From positions 7,065,001-7,129,000 of the forward strand of contig NZ_AP023360.1 of assembly GCF_018326265.1 (NCBI RefSeq): a DNA stretch of 64,000 bases, in the 5' to 3' direction. Under the pieces are notes generated by a model, which was not told the DNA's origin, ran no database searches, and saw nothing but the letters and a program-made list of their open reading frames with translations. This document shows, piece by piece, positions 53,579 through 61,710 of the stretch. Source of the DNA: Catellatospora sp. IY07-71. Its GTDB lineage: Bacteria > Actinomycetota > Actinomycetes > Mycobacteriales > Micromonosporaceae. The first letter of the stretch is position 1, and every line of letters starts with the position of its first letter. Made by a program: the position numbers and the translations under genes.

Positions 53579-54058
53579 TCAGCCCTGGCCCGCCGTGGCC
53601 CCGGCCTCGTCCGAGGGCAGCGGGCCGGAGAGATCCGGGCGGCCGGTACGCAGCAGCGCGTGGTAGATCAGCGACGCGGTGAACGAGAGATAGCAGCCGA
53701 TGGCGGCGAAGGCGTAGACGTTGTCGGCGGGCTCCGGGCTCCTGCGCACCATCACCATGGCCATCACCCCGAGCCCGGCGGCCAGCAGCAGGCCCCACAG
53801 GATCACCGCCCAGCGCGGGGCCGGGGCCAGCATCCAGCGCAGGAAACGCCACATCGCCCGTGGATCCTGCCCGGACCGCCCGAGTGCGTAGAACATGCCC
53901 GGCATCGTCACGCCCAGGGTCAGCGTCATCGGCACGATCAGCAGCGCAGCCGACTCCGGCGCCGAGGGCAGGCTCCAGACGGCGACGGCAGCGCACCCGG
54001 CCGCGATCACCCAGGCGGCCCGCCGCAGCCACGTCCAGAGCACGTTCGTCGAGGTCAC
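53579..54058 (-). CDS. four-helix membrane protein of unknown function
   Basis: This 159-residue protein has four predicted membrane segments (AAWVIAAGCAAVAVW, LLIVPMTLTLGVTMPGMFYAL, WAVILWGLLLAAGLGVMAMV and AFAAIGCYLSFTASLIYHALL). No domain is recognised. The start is GTG 54058. It is convergent with the PadR-type gene (one base between stops). Confidence 0.65.
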   Translation of the reverse strand: MTSTNVLWTWLRRAAWVIAAGCAAVAVWSLPSAPESAALLIVPMTLTLGVTMPGMFYALGRSGQDPRAMWRFLRWMLAPAPRWAVILWGLLLAAGLGVMAMVMVRRSPEPADNVYAFAAIGCYLSFTASLIYHALLRTGRPDLSGPLPSDEAGATAGQG

Positions 54059-54102
54059 GCGCAGATCGTACGGACGCTGTCAACCTCGCGGCAGCCCCTC
54101 CT

Positions 54103-55203
54103 TCACGCGAGCTGCTCGATCAGGTCGGCGGCGGTGTCCGCGCCGTCAGCGGCACGGATCTGCGCGCCGAGCCTGGCCGCCGCCTCCCGGTGCGGGCCGT
54201 CGGCGAGCATGCGGGTGATCGCGGCCCGGATCTCGGCGACCGATGCGGACCTGGCCAGCACCTCGGCGGCGCCCTGCCCGGCCACGGCCCGCGCGACGTC
54301 GGGCTGGTCGCCCAGCGGGGACATCGGGATGAGGACCAGCGGCAGGTCGTGGGCCAGGGCCAGCATCGTGGTGCTGTGCCCGGCATGGCCGATGACCAGG
54401 GAGACGGTAGGGAGGATCTCGGCGTGGGGCACGAACCGGTGCACCGCCACGTTGGCCGGGGCGCGCACGTCCTCGGGCGCGGTCGCGTGACCGGTGGTCA
54501 GCACGACCTGCACGGGCAGGTCGGCGACGGCGTCCAGGACGGACTGCAGGACGGCGGTCTGGCCGGCGTAGAAGATGGTGCTGAGGCTGACCAGGATGCG
54601 CGGCTGGGCGGCCTCGTGCCGCACGGGGGCCGGGGCGCCCATCGGCCAGACCGGTCCGGCGTAGCGCAGCGTGGAGGGCACCGAGGTGGCCTCGTCCAGG
54701 TCGGCGAGCCCGGCGAGGATGCTCAGGTCGGCCTTGGCCCACAGGCGTGTCGGCCCCATCCCCCGCAGCCGACCGACGAACCCGACGGCGCCCGAACTGA
54801 AGGAGCCGCCGAGGTATCCGTACACGGTGTGCATGAGGGCGACGTGCGGGACGCCGAGGCGCTGCGCGGCGAGGAACGGGCCGAGCAGCATGCAGTCGAG
54901 CACCATGACGTCGGCCGGCGAGCGGCGGTGCGCCTCGATCACGTCGGCGGTGCTGCGCTTGGACGTGAACAGGCGGACGTAGTTCCAGGCCCAGCGGGCC
55001 GCGCTGGTGGGCGCGGTCGCCGACCATCGTCCGGCGTGCCGGTAGGGCTCGAACGCCAGCCCGGCCGCCTCGACGGCCGCCCGCTGCTGCGGGTGGCCAA
55101 GCACCCTGACCTGGTGGCCGCGCCGGTGCAGCCGGGCGGCGACACCGAGCACCGGCGGCACGTTGCCGCCACCGTCCCAGGTGGTGAACAGAAACGAGGG
55201 CAT
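54103..55203 (-). CDS. glycosyltransferase, GT1/MGT-like
   Basis: This 366-residue GT-B fold enzyme has an N-terminal acceptor domain (FLFTTWDGGGNVPPVLGVAARLHRRGHQV) and a C-terminal nucleotide-sugar domain with GHAGHSTTMLALAHDLPLVL and SPLGDQPDVA. These correspond to the GT1 signature and its Asp-Gln pair. It glycosylates a small hydrophobic acceptor, unidentified. ATG 55203 is the start. No biosynthetic genes lie next to it, so detoxification or tailoring of a remote product is possible. Confidence 0.82.
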   Translation of the reverse strand: MPSFLFTTWDGGGNVPPVLGVAARLHRRGHQVRVLGHPQQRAAVEAAGLAFEPYRHAGRWSATAPTSAARWAWNYVRLFTSKRSTADVIEAHRRSPADVMVLDCMLLGPFLAAQRLGVPHVALMHTVYGYLGGSFSSGAVGFVGRLRGMGPTRLWAKADLSILAGLADLDEATSVPSTLRYAGPVWPMGAPAPVRHEAAQPRILVSLSTIFYAGQTAVLQSVLDAVADLPVQVVLTTGHATAPEDVRAPANVAVHRFVPHAEILPTVSLVIGHAGHSTTMLALAHDLPLVLIPMSPLGDQPDVARAVAGQGAAEVLARSASVAEIRAAITRMLADGPHREAAARLGAQIRAADGADTAADLIEQLA

Positions 55204-55375
55204 CCTGAACTCTCCGGCAGCGGCGGCAACCCAGCGGGCAGTACTCGATCATTATCAATTCCGGTCACCGCCGCTCCGACACCGCCCGTCCCCACCCGGA
55301 TCACCCCAGGCCAATCCCTCAAGGAGGCACACTCAGTCTCTTGCGCGGATTGGTCTGTGATGCAAAGCTAACTTC

Positions 55376-56107
55376 ATGACAGACGAATCCGCTTCCCGCG
55401 AGGACTCCCCTCGCGAGCTGCTGGCGGTCGTGCGCGACCTGACGCGCCAGGTCCGGGCCGCCCAGCGGGCCACCTGGTTCCCGCTGCTGGTGTTCGCGGC
55501 CATCACCCTCATCGCGATACCCGTCTACCGCTACGCCCCCTACCTCGACGTGTTCGGCACCTGCCGCTCGCAGGGCAACCACACGGTCTGCGCGGCAGAG
55601 AACCCGGTGCTGCTCGGATACTGGACCGTCGCGCTGACGGCGGCCTACGCGGTGATCGCGGGCTTCTACGTCAGGCAGTCACGGCGGCGCGGGGTGGGCA
55701 CGCCCGTGCGCCCGTACATCGTCGTCGGCATCATCCTGGCCGTCCTCATGACGGCCGCGTCGATCTGGCTGATCTACCATCCGCTGCCGCCCCTCCCCGC
55801 CGATCCCTTCTCCACGGAACCGACCTACCCCACCCCCGGGCCGGGCGGTTGGCTGGTCCTTGGGCTGGCCAGTCCCGGGTCGGTGATCGGCCTGGCCCTG
55901 TTGGTGCTCGCGTGGGTGGAACGGCACTGGGCGCTGCTCGCGTTCAGCCTCGGCTACCTGGCGATCGGATTGGTGCAGGGCGCCCAGGTCATCCATACGT
56001 CGTCGCCGTGGTTCTTCCTGCCGTATCTGCTCGTCCCGGCCGCGGTCCTGCTGCTGGGTGCCGCCGCGTTCGCCTTGTTCCGGCCGGCTGCGCAGGTCCC
56101 GGCATGA
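55376..56107 (+). CDS. membrane protein of unknown function
   Basis: This 243-residue protein has a cytoplasmic N-terminal helix (LAVVRDLTRQVRAAQRAT) and about five membrane segments, including WFPLLVFAAITLIAIPVY and YIVVGIILAVLMTAASIWLIY. An extracytoplasmic loop with two cysteines (GTCRSQGNHTVCAAE) may form a disulfide. Its stop overlaps the start of the next gene (ATGA), so the two are translationally coupled. Confidence 0.68.
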   Translation: MTDESASREDSPRELLAVVRDLTRQVRAAQRATWFPLLVFAAITLIAIPVYRYAPYLDVFGTCRSQGNHTVCAAENPVLLGYWTVALTAAYAVIAGFYVRQSRRRGVGTPVRPYIVVGIILAVLMTAASIWLIYHPLPPLPADPFSTEPTYPTPGPGGWLVLGLASPGSVIGLALLVLAWVERHWALLAFSLGYLAIGLVQGAQVIHTSSPWFFLPYLLVPAAVLLLGAAAFALFRPAAQVPA

Positions 56108-56436
56108 TGACCGAGCACCCCGCCAACGGCCTCGACGACGTGGTCCACCAGCGCGTCCGGCTCGGCATCATGGCCATCGCGCACCAGGCCCGGCAGGTCG
56201 AGTTCGGCTTCCTGCGCACCACCCTGCAGCTGACCGCGGGCAACCTCGGGCAGCACCTGACCGTCCTGGAGAAGGCCGAGCTGATCCAGATCGAGAAGGG
56301 TTACGAGGGCAAACGGCCCCGTACCTGGGTCACCCTCACGGCCGCCGGGCAGGCCGCCCTGCGCAACGAGATCACCCAGCTCAAGCAGCTCATCCAGCAG
56401 GTCGAGCAGGCGGAAGGCCCGCCGGCCGCAGACTGA
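56104..56436 (+). CDS. winged-helix transcriptional regulator (ArsR/MarR-like)
   Basis: This 110-residue protein has a compact winged helix: VRLGIMAIAHQARQVEFGFLRTTLQLTAGNLGQHLTVLEKAELI followed by the wing KGYEGKRPRTWVTLT and a C-terminal coiled helix. It belongs to the small HTH family often paired with a membrane protein gene in actinobacteria, as here. ATG 56104 overlaps the upstream stop. Confidence 0.82.
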   Translation: MMTEHPANGLDDVVHQRVRLGIMAIAHQARQVEFGFLRTTLQLTAGNLGQHLTVLEKAELIQIEKGYEGKRPRTWVTLTAAGQAALRNEITQLKQLIQQVEQAEGPPAAD

Positions 56437-56442
56437 CGGGGG

Positions 56443-56481
56443 CGCGTTGCAGGCGGGCCCATCCGGTCCGCCTGCAACGCG
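56443..56481. terminator. bidirectional hairpin between convergent genes
   Basis: CGCGTTGCAGGCGG (56443-56456) pairs perfectly with 56468-56481 over an 11-base loop, just after the regulator stop and before the convergent membrane gene stop. Confidence 0.85.
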
Positions 56482-56487
56482 ATGGCG

Positions 56488-57192
56488 TCAGTCCGGGGTC
56501 GGCCCACCCGAGACTGCGGCCCGGGGCCCGGGACGCAAGGAGCGGACCACGTAGCCGAGCGCGATCACGGCGTACAGCGGGTAGCCGAGTTCGCGCAGGT
56601 CGAGGGAGTCGCCGATGGACCACGTGTTCGGGTCGAGCCCGAAGTCGTAGTCGACGAGCGCGAACAGCAGCCACAGCGGCGCGTACGCGCCGTCCAGCAT
56701 CTCGCCGTGCTCGGGGTCGAACGCGGTGGCCGGCCACAGCTGCACGATCACCGCGACGTCGGCCACGGCGACCGCGCCGATCACCCCGACGATCCACGCG
56801 ATACGGATGAGACCGCGGTGCGCGAGCAGCGCCGCGACCACGAGCACGACGGTCAGCCCGGCCAGCCAGGCCAGCCCCGCCGCAGGCTTGCCGAAGCCCT
56901 TGTCGAGCTGCAGGATCGCGAACGCCACGGCTGGGACGAGCACCGCCGGGACCGTCCACCCGCCCCGGGCCCGCAGCAGCCCGGCGAGCCGGTACGCCGC
57001 GAAGGCCGTCAGCGCGGTGACGGTGACGGCGGCCAGTGCGTATACGAAGTCCACGTCGGCGTGATCCATGATGTTGCTGCCGGTCAGGCCGAGCCCCGCC
57101 AGGAACGCGACTACGCCCGCCACCAGCAGCACCGTGCACACGACAGGGGCGAGCAGGATCCCGGTGAGCTTCGCGTTCCTGATGTCGGCCAT
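56488..57192 (-). CDS. membrane protein of unknown function
   Basis: This 234-residue protein has six or seven predicted membrane helices (LLAPVVCTVLLVAGVVAFLAGLG, YALAAVTVTALTAFAAYRL, then AGLTVVLVVAALLAH). Between helices lies an extracytoplasmic loop with DPEHGEMLDGAYAP. No family is recognised. ATG 57192 is used; the frame is open to 57309, but the extension is Gly/Arg-rich and unlikely. Confidence 0.6.
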   Translation of the reverse strand: MADIRNAKLTGILLAPVVCTVLLVAGVVAFLAGLGLTGSNIMDHADVDFVYALAAVTVTALTAFAAYRLAGLLRARGGWTVPAVLVPAVAFAILQLDKGFGKPAAGLAWLAGLTVVLVVAALLAHRGLIRIAWIVGVIGAVAVADVAVIVQLWPATAFDPEHGEMLDGAYAPLWLLFALVDYDFGLDPNTWSIGDSLDLRELGYPLYAVIALGYVVRSLRPGPRAAVSGGPTPD

Positions 57193-57301
57193 GCCGCATG
57201 GTGCCACGGCCGCCCCGCGCCCGCTGCCCCCACGACCGTCACCGCCGCGCACGGCGCGGAGAGCGTTCTCCCAGCGACTGATGACGGCATGGTGATCGAT
57301 C

Positions 57302-58444
57302 GTGTTCACTGGTGCCGTGCGCGATTGGGAGGCCGAGTACGCCGAGTTCGCCGCCGTCTACAGCGGACGGCTGCGCAGGCTGGCCTACGGCCGGTGCGGT
57401 GACTGGGACACGGCCGACCGGCTCACCCGGCGGGTGCTGGTCGCCGCCTACCGCCGCTGGCACTCCGGCGAGCCGCCGGACGCGCTCACCGAGCGGACCA
57501 TGGAGCGGCTGCTGCGCCGCCACGACGGCGGGTTCCCGGCGGACGGGCCGGCGCCGGCGCTCGCGTACACCTCGGCTGATCTGATCGCCACGGGCCGCGC
57601 CCGGCGGCGGAGGATGCGCGCGGTGACCGCGGCCGTGACAGTGGTCGCCCTGGCCGCGGCGGGCCTGGCGGTGTATGTGCTGCGCCCGGCCCCGCGCGGC
57701 ACCCCGTTCCTGCCGGAGGACTGCATGGCCGGGCTGCCCTCGGCCGCGGGCGTCGCCGCGAGCCCGCCGCCGTCGGCGCTCCCGTCGACCGGCGCGAGCG
57801 GTGCGGGCGGCCTGGACCGGCTGACGGCGCTGGACGGGGTGCTGCCGCTGCCGGGTGCGACGGTGATGCCGGAGCAGGCCCGGCGCGAGCAGCTGAGCTG
57901 TGCGGTCGCCGCCTACTTCCGGTCCAACGTGGGGCCGGACGGCCTGGAGCGCGTCGACCTGGGCCTGGATGCGCGCGGTGAGCTGCGCCCGGTGGCCGCG
58001 CTGCTCGATCCGGAGATCGCGCCCGCCGCACTCACGGTGAGTGTGCGGGTCTACACGGCCAGCGGCCTGGGCACGGTGACGATCTCCGTCGCGCCGACGA
58101 CGCTGCGTCCGGAGCCGGAGCATTGTGCCCGGCTGGCGTTCTGCCGCCTGTCGCGGGTGACCGAGGAGCAGGTGGTCGAGCAGTACGGCCTGCATGAGAC
58201 GCCGGAGACGGCGCGGGCCGGGTACCGGCTGGGCGACGGCGCCGAGTGGTGGTCGGTGGTGTCCTACTCGGGGCACAGCATGGTGCTGATCACGATCACG
58301 AACACGCCGGACGTGCGGGCGGCGCTGCCCGCGAGCATCCAGTGGGCGCCGCTGAGCGAGCAGGTCGCAGGGCTGGCCGTGGACCCGCGCCTGGCGGTGT
58401 TCGATCCGCCGCGCCCGTCGGCGAGCGTGTCGGCGTCGCCGTGA
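57302..58444 (+). CDS. membrane-anchored protein with sigma-region-2-like N-terminus
   Basis: This 380-residue protein has a first 80 residues (EFAAVYSGRLRRLAYGRCGD ... ADRLTRRVLVAAYRRW) that resemble region 2 of SigE/ECF sigma factors in a degenerate form. No region 4 follows. Instead there is a basic stretch, one membrane helix (about 100-122, VTAAVTVVALAAAGLAVYVL) and an extracytoplasmic domain of about 250 residues with several cysteines and a Ser/Pro tail. It may be a membrane-tethered regulator or an anti-sigma-like decoy (inference). The start is GTG 57302 or 57317. Confidence 0.6.
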   Translation: MFTGAVRDWEAEYAEFAAVYSGRLRRLAYGRCGDWDTADRLTRRVLVAAYRRWHSGEPPDALTERTMERLLRRHDGGFPADGPAPALAYTSADLIATGRARRRRMRAVTAAVTVVALAAAGLAVYVLRPAPRGTPFLPEDCMAGLPSAAGVAASPPPSALPSTGASGAGGLDRLTALDGVLPLPGATVMPEQARREQLSCAVAAYFRSNVGPDGLERVDLGLDARGELRPVAALLDPEIAPAALTVSVRVYTASGLGTVTISVAPTTLRPEPEHCARLAFCRLSRVTEEQVVEQYGLHETPETARAGYRLGDGAEWWSVVSYSGHSMVLITITNTPDVRAALPASIQWAPLSEQVAGLAVDPRLAVFDPPRPSASVSASP

Positions 58445-58451
58445 CCGGTGC

Positions 58452-59783
58452 TCAGCGCAGCGTGCGGTCCAGGGTGTACTTCCGCTGCAACAGCATGGCC
58501 ACGATCATGAGCACGGCCGGGACGATGCCGAAGCCGAGGCGGATCCAGGTGTGCGCGGGCTCGGGCTGCACCACGCTGGTCCCGGCGGTGCTGGCGACGA
58601 AGCCGCCGACGGCCAGGCAGGCTGAGTAGACGTACGGGCCGAGCGCGCCGCCGGTGGCCTCGGCGGCGGTCCACACGCCGGTGTAGGTCCCGGCGCGGGT
58701 GGTCCCGTCGGCGCCGCTCGCCCGGATGACGTCGGGGACCATGGAGAACGGCAGCAGCTGCATGGCCGCGAACGCGATGCCGAGCACGGCGACCGCGCCG
58801 ATCAGCACGGGCAGCCCGGCGGCGCTGCCCAGCGCGAGCACCAACGAGCCGAGCACGAACGCGGCCTGGGCGATGAGCAGGCCGGGCTGCTTGCCGATGC
58901 GGCGGGCGACGACGACCCAGACCGGGGTGGCGATCAGGGCGGGGGCGACGAACGCGGCGACGAGGACGGTGGTCAGGCCGGGGCGGCCGAGTTCGTACTC
59001 GGCGAAGTAGGGCACGGCGGCCAGCACCAGGTGGGTGGTGGTGGACATGGCCAGGTACGAGCCGACGAGCCAGCGGTACTGCGGGTCGCGCAGGGCGGAC
59101 AGCAGCGCGCGCAGCCCTGCCGTGCCGTGGCCCGCGCCGGTGACGGCGCTCGGGGCGGCGGCGGTGAGCCGGCGTACGCCGCCGATGCCGACGACCATGG
59201 CGGCCAGCATCGCCGCGCCGAGGATGAGTCCCATCAGGGCGTATCCGCCGCGGCTCGGGTTCTCCTTGCCCGCGATCATCGGGGCGAGCACGCCGCTGAG
59301 CAGGATGCCGACGGTGAGCACGACCATGCGGAAGCCCATGAGGCGGGTGCGCTCGTGGTAGCCGATGGACAGGTCGGCGGGCGTGGACAGGTAGGGCACC
59401 TGGTAGGCGGCGAACAGCAGGTTGCCCGCGATGAACGCGATCGCGACCCAGCCGGCGGCGGAGTCGCCGGTGAGCCCGCCGGGCACGAGGAACAGCGCGG
59501 CGAACGCGAGCGGCAGCCCGCAGCCGATCGTCATGAGCAGGCGGCGGTGGCCGCGCCGGGCCAGGTCGGTGTCGGACAGGTGGCCGACCCACGGGTGCAG
59601 CAGCACGTCGGCGATCTTGGGCAGCAGCAGCACGAGACCGGCGACGAGCGGGGCGACGGCGAGCACGTCGGTGAGGAAGTAGAGCAGCAGCAGACCCGGT
59701 ACGGTGACCCAGGTGCCCATGCCCAGCGACCCGCCGGCGAAGGCCAGCATGCCGCCACGGGGCAGCCGCGCCGTCTCGTCCAT
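58452..59783 (-). CDS. MFS transporter (GPH-like cation:sugar symporter group)
   Basis: This 443-residue carrier has 12 predicted helices. The opening MLAFAGGSLGMGTWVTVPGLLLLYFLTDVL, the loop VGHLSDTDLARRGHRRLL and TTRAGTYTGVWTAAEATGGALGP are typical of the glycoside-pentoside-hexuronide group. The cargo is unknown; an efflux role is possible given the divergent TetR. ATG 59783 has GAGGAGAAGTC upstream. Confidence 0.83.
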   Translation of the reverse strand: MDETARLPRGGMLAFAGGSLGMGTWVTVPGLLLLYFLTDVLAVAPLVAGLVLLLPKIADVLLHPWVGHLSDTDLARRGHRRLLMTIGCGLPLAFAALFLVPGGLTGDSAAGWVAIAFIAGNLLFAAYQVPYLSTPADLSIGYHERTRLMGFRMVVLTVGILLSGVLAPMIAGKENPSRGGYALMGLILGAAMLAAMVVGIGGVRRLTAAAPSAVTGAGHGTAGLRALLSALRDPQYRWLVGSYLAMSTTTHLVLAAVPYFAEYELGRPGLTTVLVAAFVAPALIATPVWVVVARRIGKQPGLLIAQAAFVLGSLVLALGSAAGLPVLIGAVAVLGIAFAAMQLLPFSMVPDVIRASGADGTTRAGTYTGVWTAAEATGGALGPYVYSACLAVGGFVASTAGTSVVQPEPAHTWIRLGFGIVPAVLMIVAMLLQRKYTLDRTLR

Positions 59784-59811
59784 GACTTCTCCTCGCCCGC
59801 ATGCGGGTGTA

Positions 59812-59829
59812 ATCCAACGTTTGCTGGAT
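59812..59829. promoter_or_regulatory. TetR operator candidate between MFS and tetR genes
   Basis: ATCCAACGTTTGCTGGAT is an imperfect 18-bp inverted repeat located 29 bases upstream of the MFS start and 12 bases upstream of the tetR ATG. The half-site ATCCAACG recurs in the palindrome at 61671-61698. Confidence 0.65.
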
Positions 59830-59840
59830 AGTAGGGCACG

Positions 59841-60491
59841 ATGGAGCGCATGACCACACCTCGCCGTGGACCCGGCCGACCCAAGCGCAGCGAGCAGCGC
59901 GTGACCCCGGAGGCGATCGTGCAGGCGGCGGCCGGGCTGTTCGCGCGGCGCGGCTTCGACGCCGTCGGCATGCGCGAGGTCGCCGCGGCGGCCGGGGTCG
60001 ACGTCGCGACGGTGCACCACCACGTGGGCACCAAGGCGGCGCTGTACGACTCCTGCTTCGCCAGCGTGTTCGCCGACGAGAGCGAGGCGCTGCTGCGGGC
60101 CGTCGAGGCGGCCCGCGCCGGGCTGGCGGGCGGCCCGGAGCCGGCGCTGGCCGCGCTGCACGAGCTGGTCGACGTGTTCATCGACTTCCTGGAGGACCGG
60201 CCGGAGACCACCGGCCTGTGGCTGCGCCGCTGGCTGGAGCCGGACCGGCACGCCGAGCTGGACCAGCGCTACTCGCAGCCGCTCTACCTCGCCGTCGAAC
60301 AGCTGCTGGCCGAGGCCGACGCGGCGGGGGTGCTCAGCGAGCCGCAGCCGCACCTGGCGGTGCGCGGCCTGGTCTGGTCGGTGCACGCGCACGTGGTGGG
60401 CCTGCTGTCCGGCGCCGACGGCGCGCGGCGGCGGCGTGAGTTCCGCACGTACACGCACCGCTGGCTGGACCGCATGTACGCGCCGCGCTGA
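59841..60491 (+). CDS. TetR family regulator
   Basis: This 216-residue repressor has an N-terminal TetR helix-turn-helix (IVQAAAGLFARRGFDAVGMREVAAAAGVDVATVHHHVGTKAALY) and a divergent all-helical ligand domain. It lies divergent from the MFS gene with an operator-like repeat between them. A near-identical half-site before the monooxygenase operon suggests a small regulon. The start is ATG 59841, with ATG 59850 as alternative. Confidence 0.87.
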   Translation: MERMTTPRRGPGRPKRSEQRVTPEAIVQAAAGLFARRGFDAVGMREVAAAAGVDVATVHHHVGTKAALYDSCFASVFADESEALLRAVEAARAGLAGGPEPALAALHELVDVFIDFLEDRPETTGLWLRRWLEPDRHAELDQRYSQPLYLAVEQLLAEADAAGVLSEPQPHLAVRGLVWSVHAHVVGLLSGADGARRRREFRTYTHRWLDRMYAPR

Positions 60492-60502
60492 CCGCGCGCG
60501 GG

Positions 60503-61609
60503 TCAGTCGCCGGGCAGGTCCAGGCCCAGGCCGAGCCACTCGGCCAGGTCGGCGATCTCGCCGTGCACGGCGGCCGCCAGGGCCTTCGGGAACGGCGAGT
60601 CCTGGTGGATCGCGTCCACGCGCAGCACCCCGGCCTTACGGTCGGCGGTCGCGTCGAGCTTGCCGACCAGCCGGTCGCCGTGCAGGATCGGCAGCGCCCA
60701 GTAGCCCCAGCGTCGTTTCGCGGCGGGTTTGTACATCTCCAGCTGGTACTCGAACTCGAACAGGTCGGTCATCCGCTTGCGGTCGAACACCAGCCGATCC
60801 AGCGGCGACAGCAGCACGGTCCGGCCCTGGAAAGCCTGGTCGAGCTGCGCGGGGTCGACGCGCCAGCGGCCGCGTACGCCCTCGATCACCGCGGGCTCGC
60901 CCGCGTCCAGCACGTCGCCCGGCTCGGCCTGGGTGCTGGCGCCCCGGCTGCGGGCGATGCCCAGCGAGCGCAGCCGCCGCTCGGCGCGGATCCGGGCCGC
61001 CTCCTCGGCGGGCACCACGTGGTCGTCGGGGTAGATGCGCTCGGCCAGGTCCCACAGCCGCCCGCGGTGGTCGCGCCCGGCGACGGCGACCTCGCCCCGG
61101 GCCTCCATCAGGTCCAGCAGCTTCAACACGTTGCGGTCGTTGGTCCAGCCGCTGGACTGCCACGGCACGTCGCAGGTGTCGGGCAGCTCCCGGGCGGGCA
61201 GCGGCCCGTCGGCGCGCAGCCGGGACAGGATGTCCAGGCGGCAGCCGCGGTTGGCCGCGACCCAGCCCTGCCGGAACTCCTGCCAGTCGGCGAGTTCGCC
61301 GCGGCCGGGCCAGTCGGCCATGTCCGCACGGTAGAGCGCGAGGTCCTCGGCGGGCCGGATCATGCCCTGGACCTCGATCAGCCGCTGGTCGCCGAGCGCG
61401 GCCTGCAGGTCCGCGGGCCGGTAGGCCGAGCCGAGGCGGCTCCACAGCACCAGGTCGGCGTTGGGCGCGACGGCGGCGGTCTGGTCGTACTGCAGCAGGG
61501 TCAGCTGCCGGACCACGCCGAGCAGCGAGCCCGGCCGGGGGCGGCCGAGCAGCTGGGCGCGCACGGCGATCCGGCGCGCGTCGGCGCGCGACAGCTGGTG
61601 AACGGACAC
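60503..61609 (-). CDS. winged-helix DNA glycosylase-like protein (YcaQ/AlkX family)
   Basis: This 368-residue HTH_42 family protein has LSRADARRIAVRAQLL at the start and the QYDQ block in the LTLLQYDQT region. Further blocks are LGDQRLIEVQGMIRPAE and LLSPLDRLVFDRKRM. Family members AlkZ and AlkX/YcaQ unhook interstrand crosslinks; the Q-aromatic-D pattern is closer to AlkX as I recall it. GTG 61609 is the start. It is divergent from the monooxygenase operon. Confidence 0.8.
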   Translation of the reverse strand: MSVHQLSRADARRIAVRAQLLGRPRPGSLLGVVRQLTLLQYDQTAAVAPNADLVLWSRLGSAYRPADLQAALGDQRLIEVQGMIRPAEDLALYRADMADWPGRGELADWQEFRQGWVAANRGCRLDILSRLRADGPLPARELPDTCDVPWQSSGWTNDRNVLKLLDLMEARGEVAVAGRDHRGRLWDLAERIYPDDHVVPAEEAARIRAERRLRSLGIARSRGASTQAEPGDVLDAGEPAVIEGVRGRWRVDPAQLDQAFQGRTVLLSPLDRLVFDRKRMTDLFEFEYQLEMYKPAAKRRWGYWALPILHGDRLVGKLDATADRKAGVLRVDAIHQDSPFPKALAAAVHGEIADLAEWLGLGLDLPGD

Positions 61610-61670
61610 GCCCGCAGCCTACGGCCGCCGTCCGACACCGAGCGGGCTTGACGGGAGGCACTCTGCCGGG

Positions 61671-61698
61671 CCAATATCCAACAGACGTTGGATATTGG
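61671..61698. promoter_or_regulatory. 12-bp inverted repeat, operator of the monooxygenase operon
   Basis: CCAATATCCAAC (61671-61682) and GTTGGATATTGG (61687-61698) form a perfect inverted repeat with a 4-base centre, ending 12 bases before the monooxygenase ATG. The core ATCCAAC-N4-GTTGGAT shares its half-site with the TetR operator at 59812-59829. Confidence 0.75.
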
Positions 61699-61710
61699 GG
61701 AGGGTACGCG

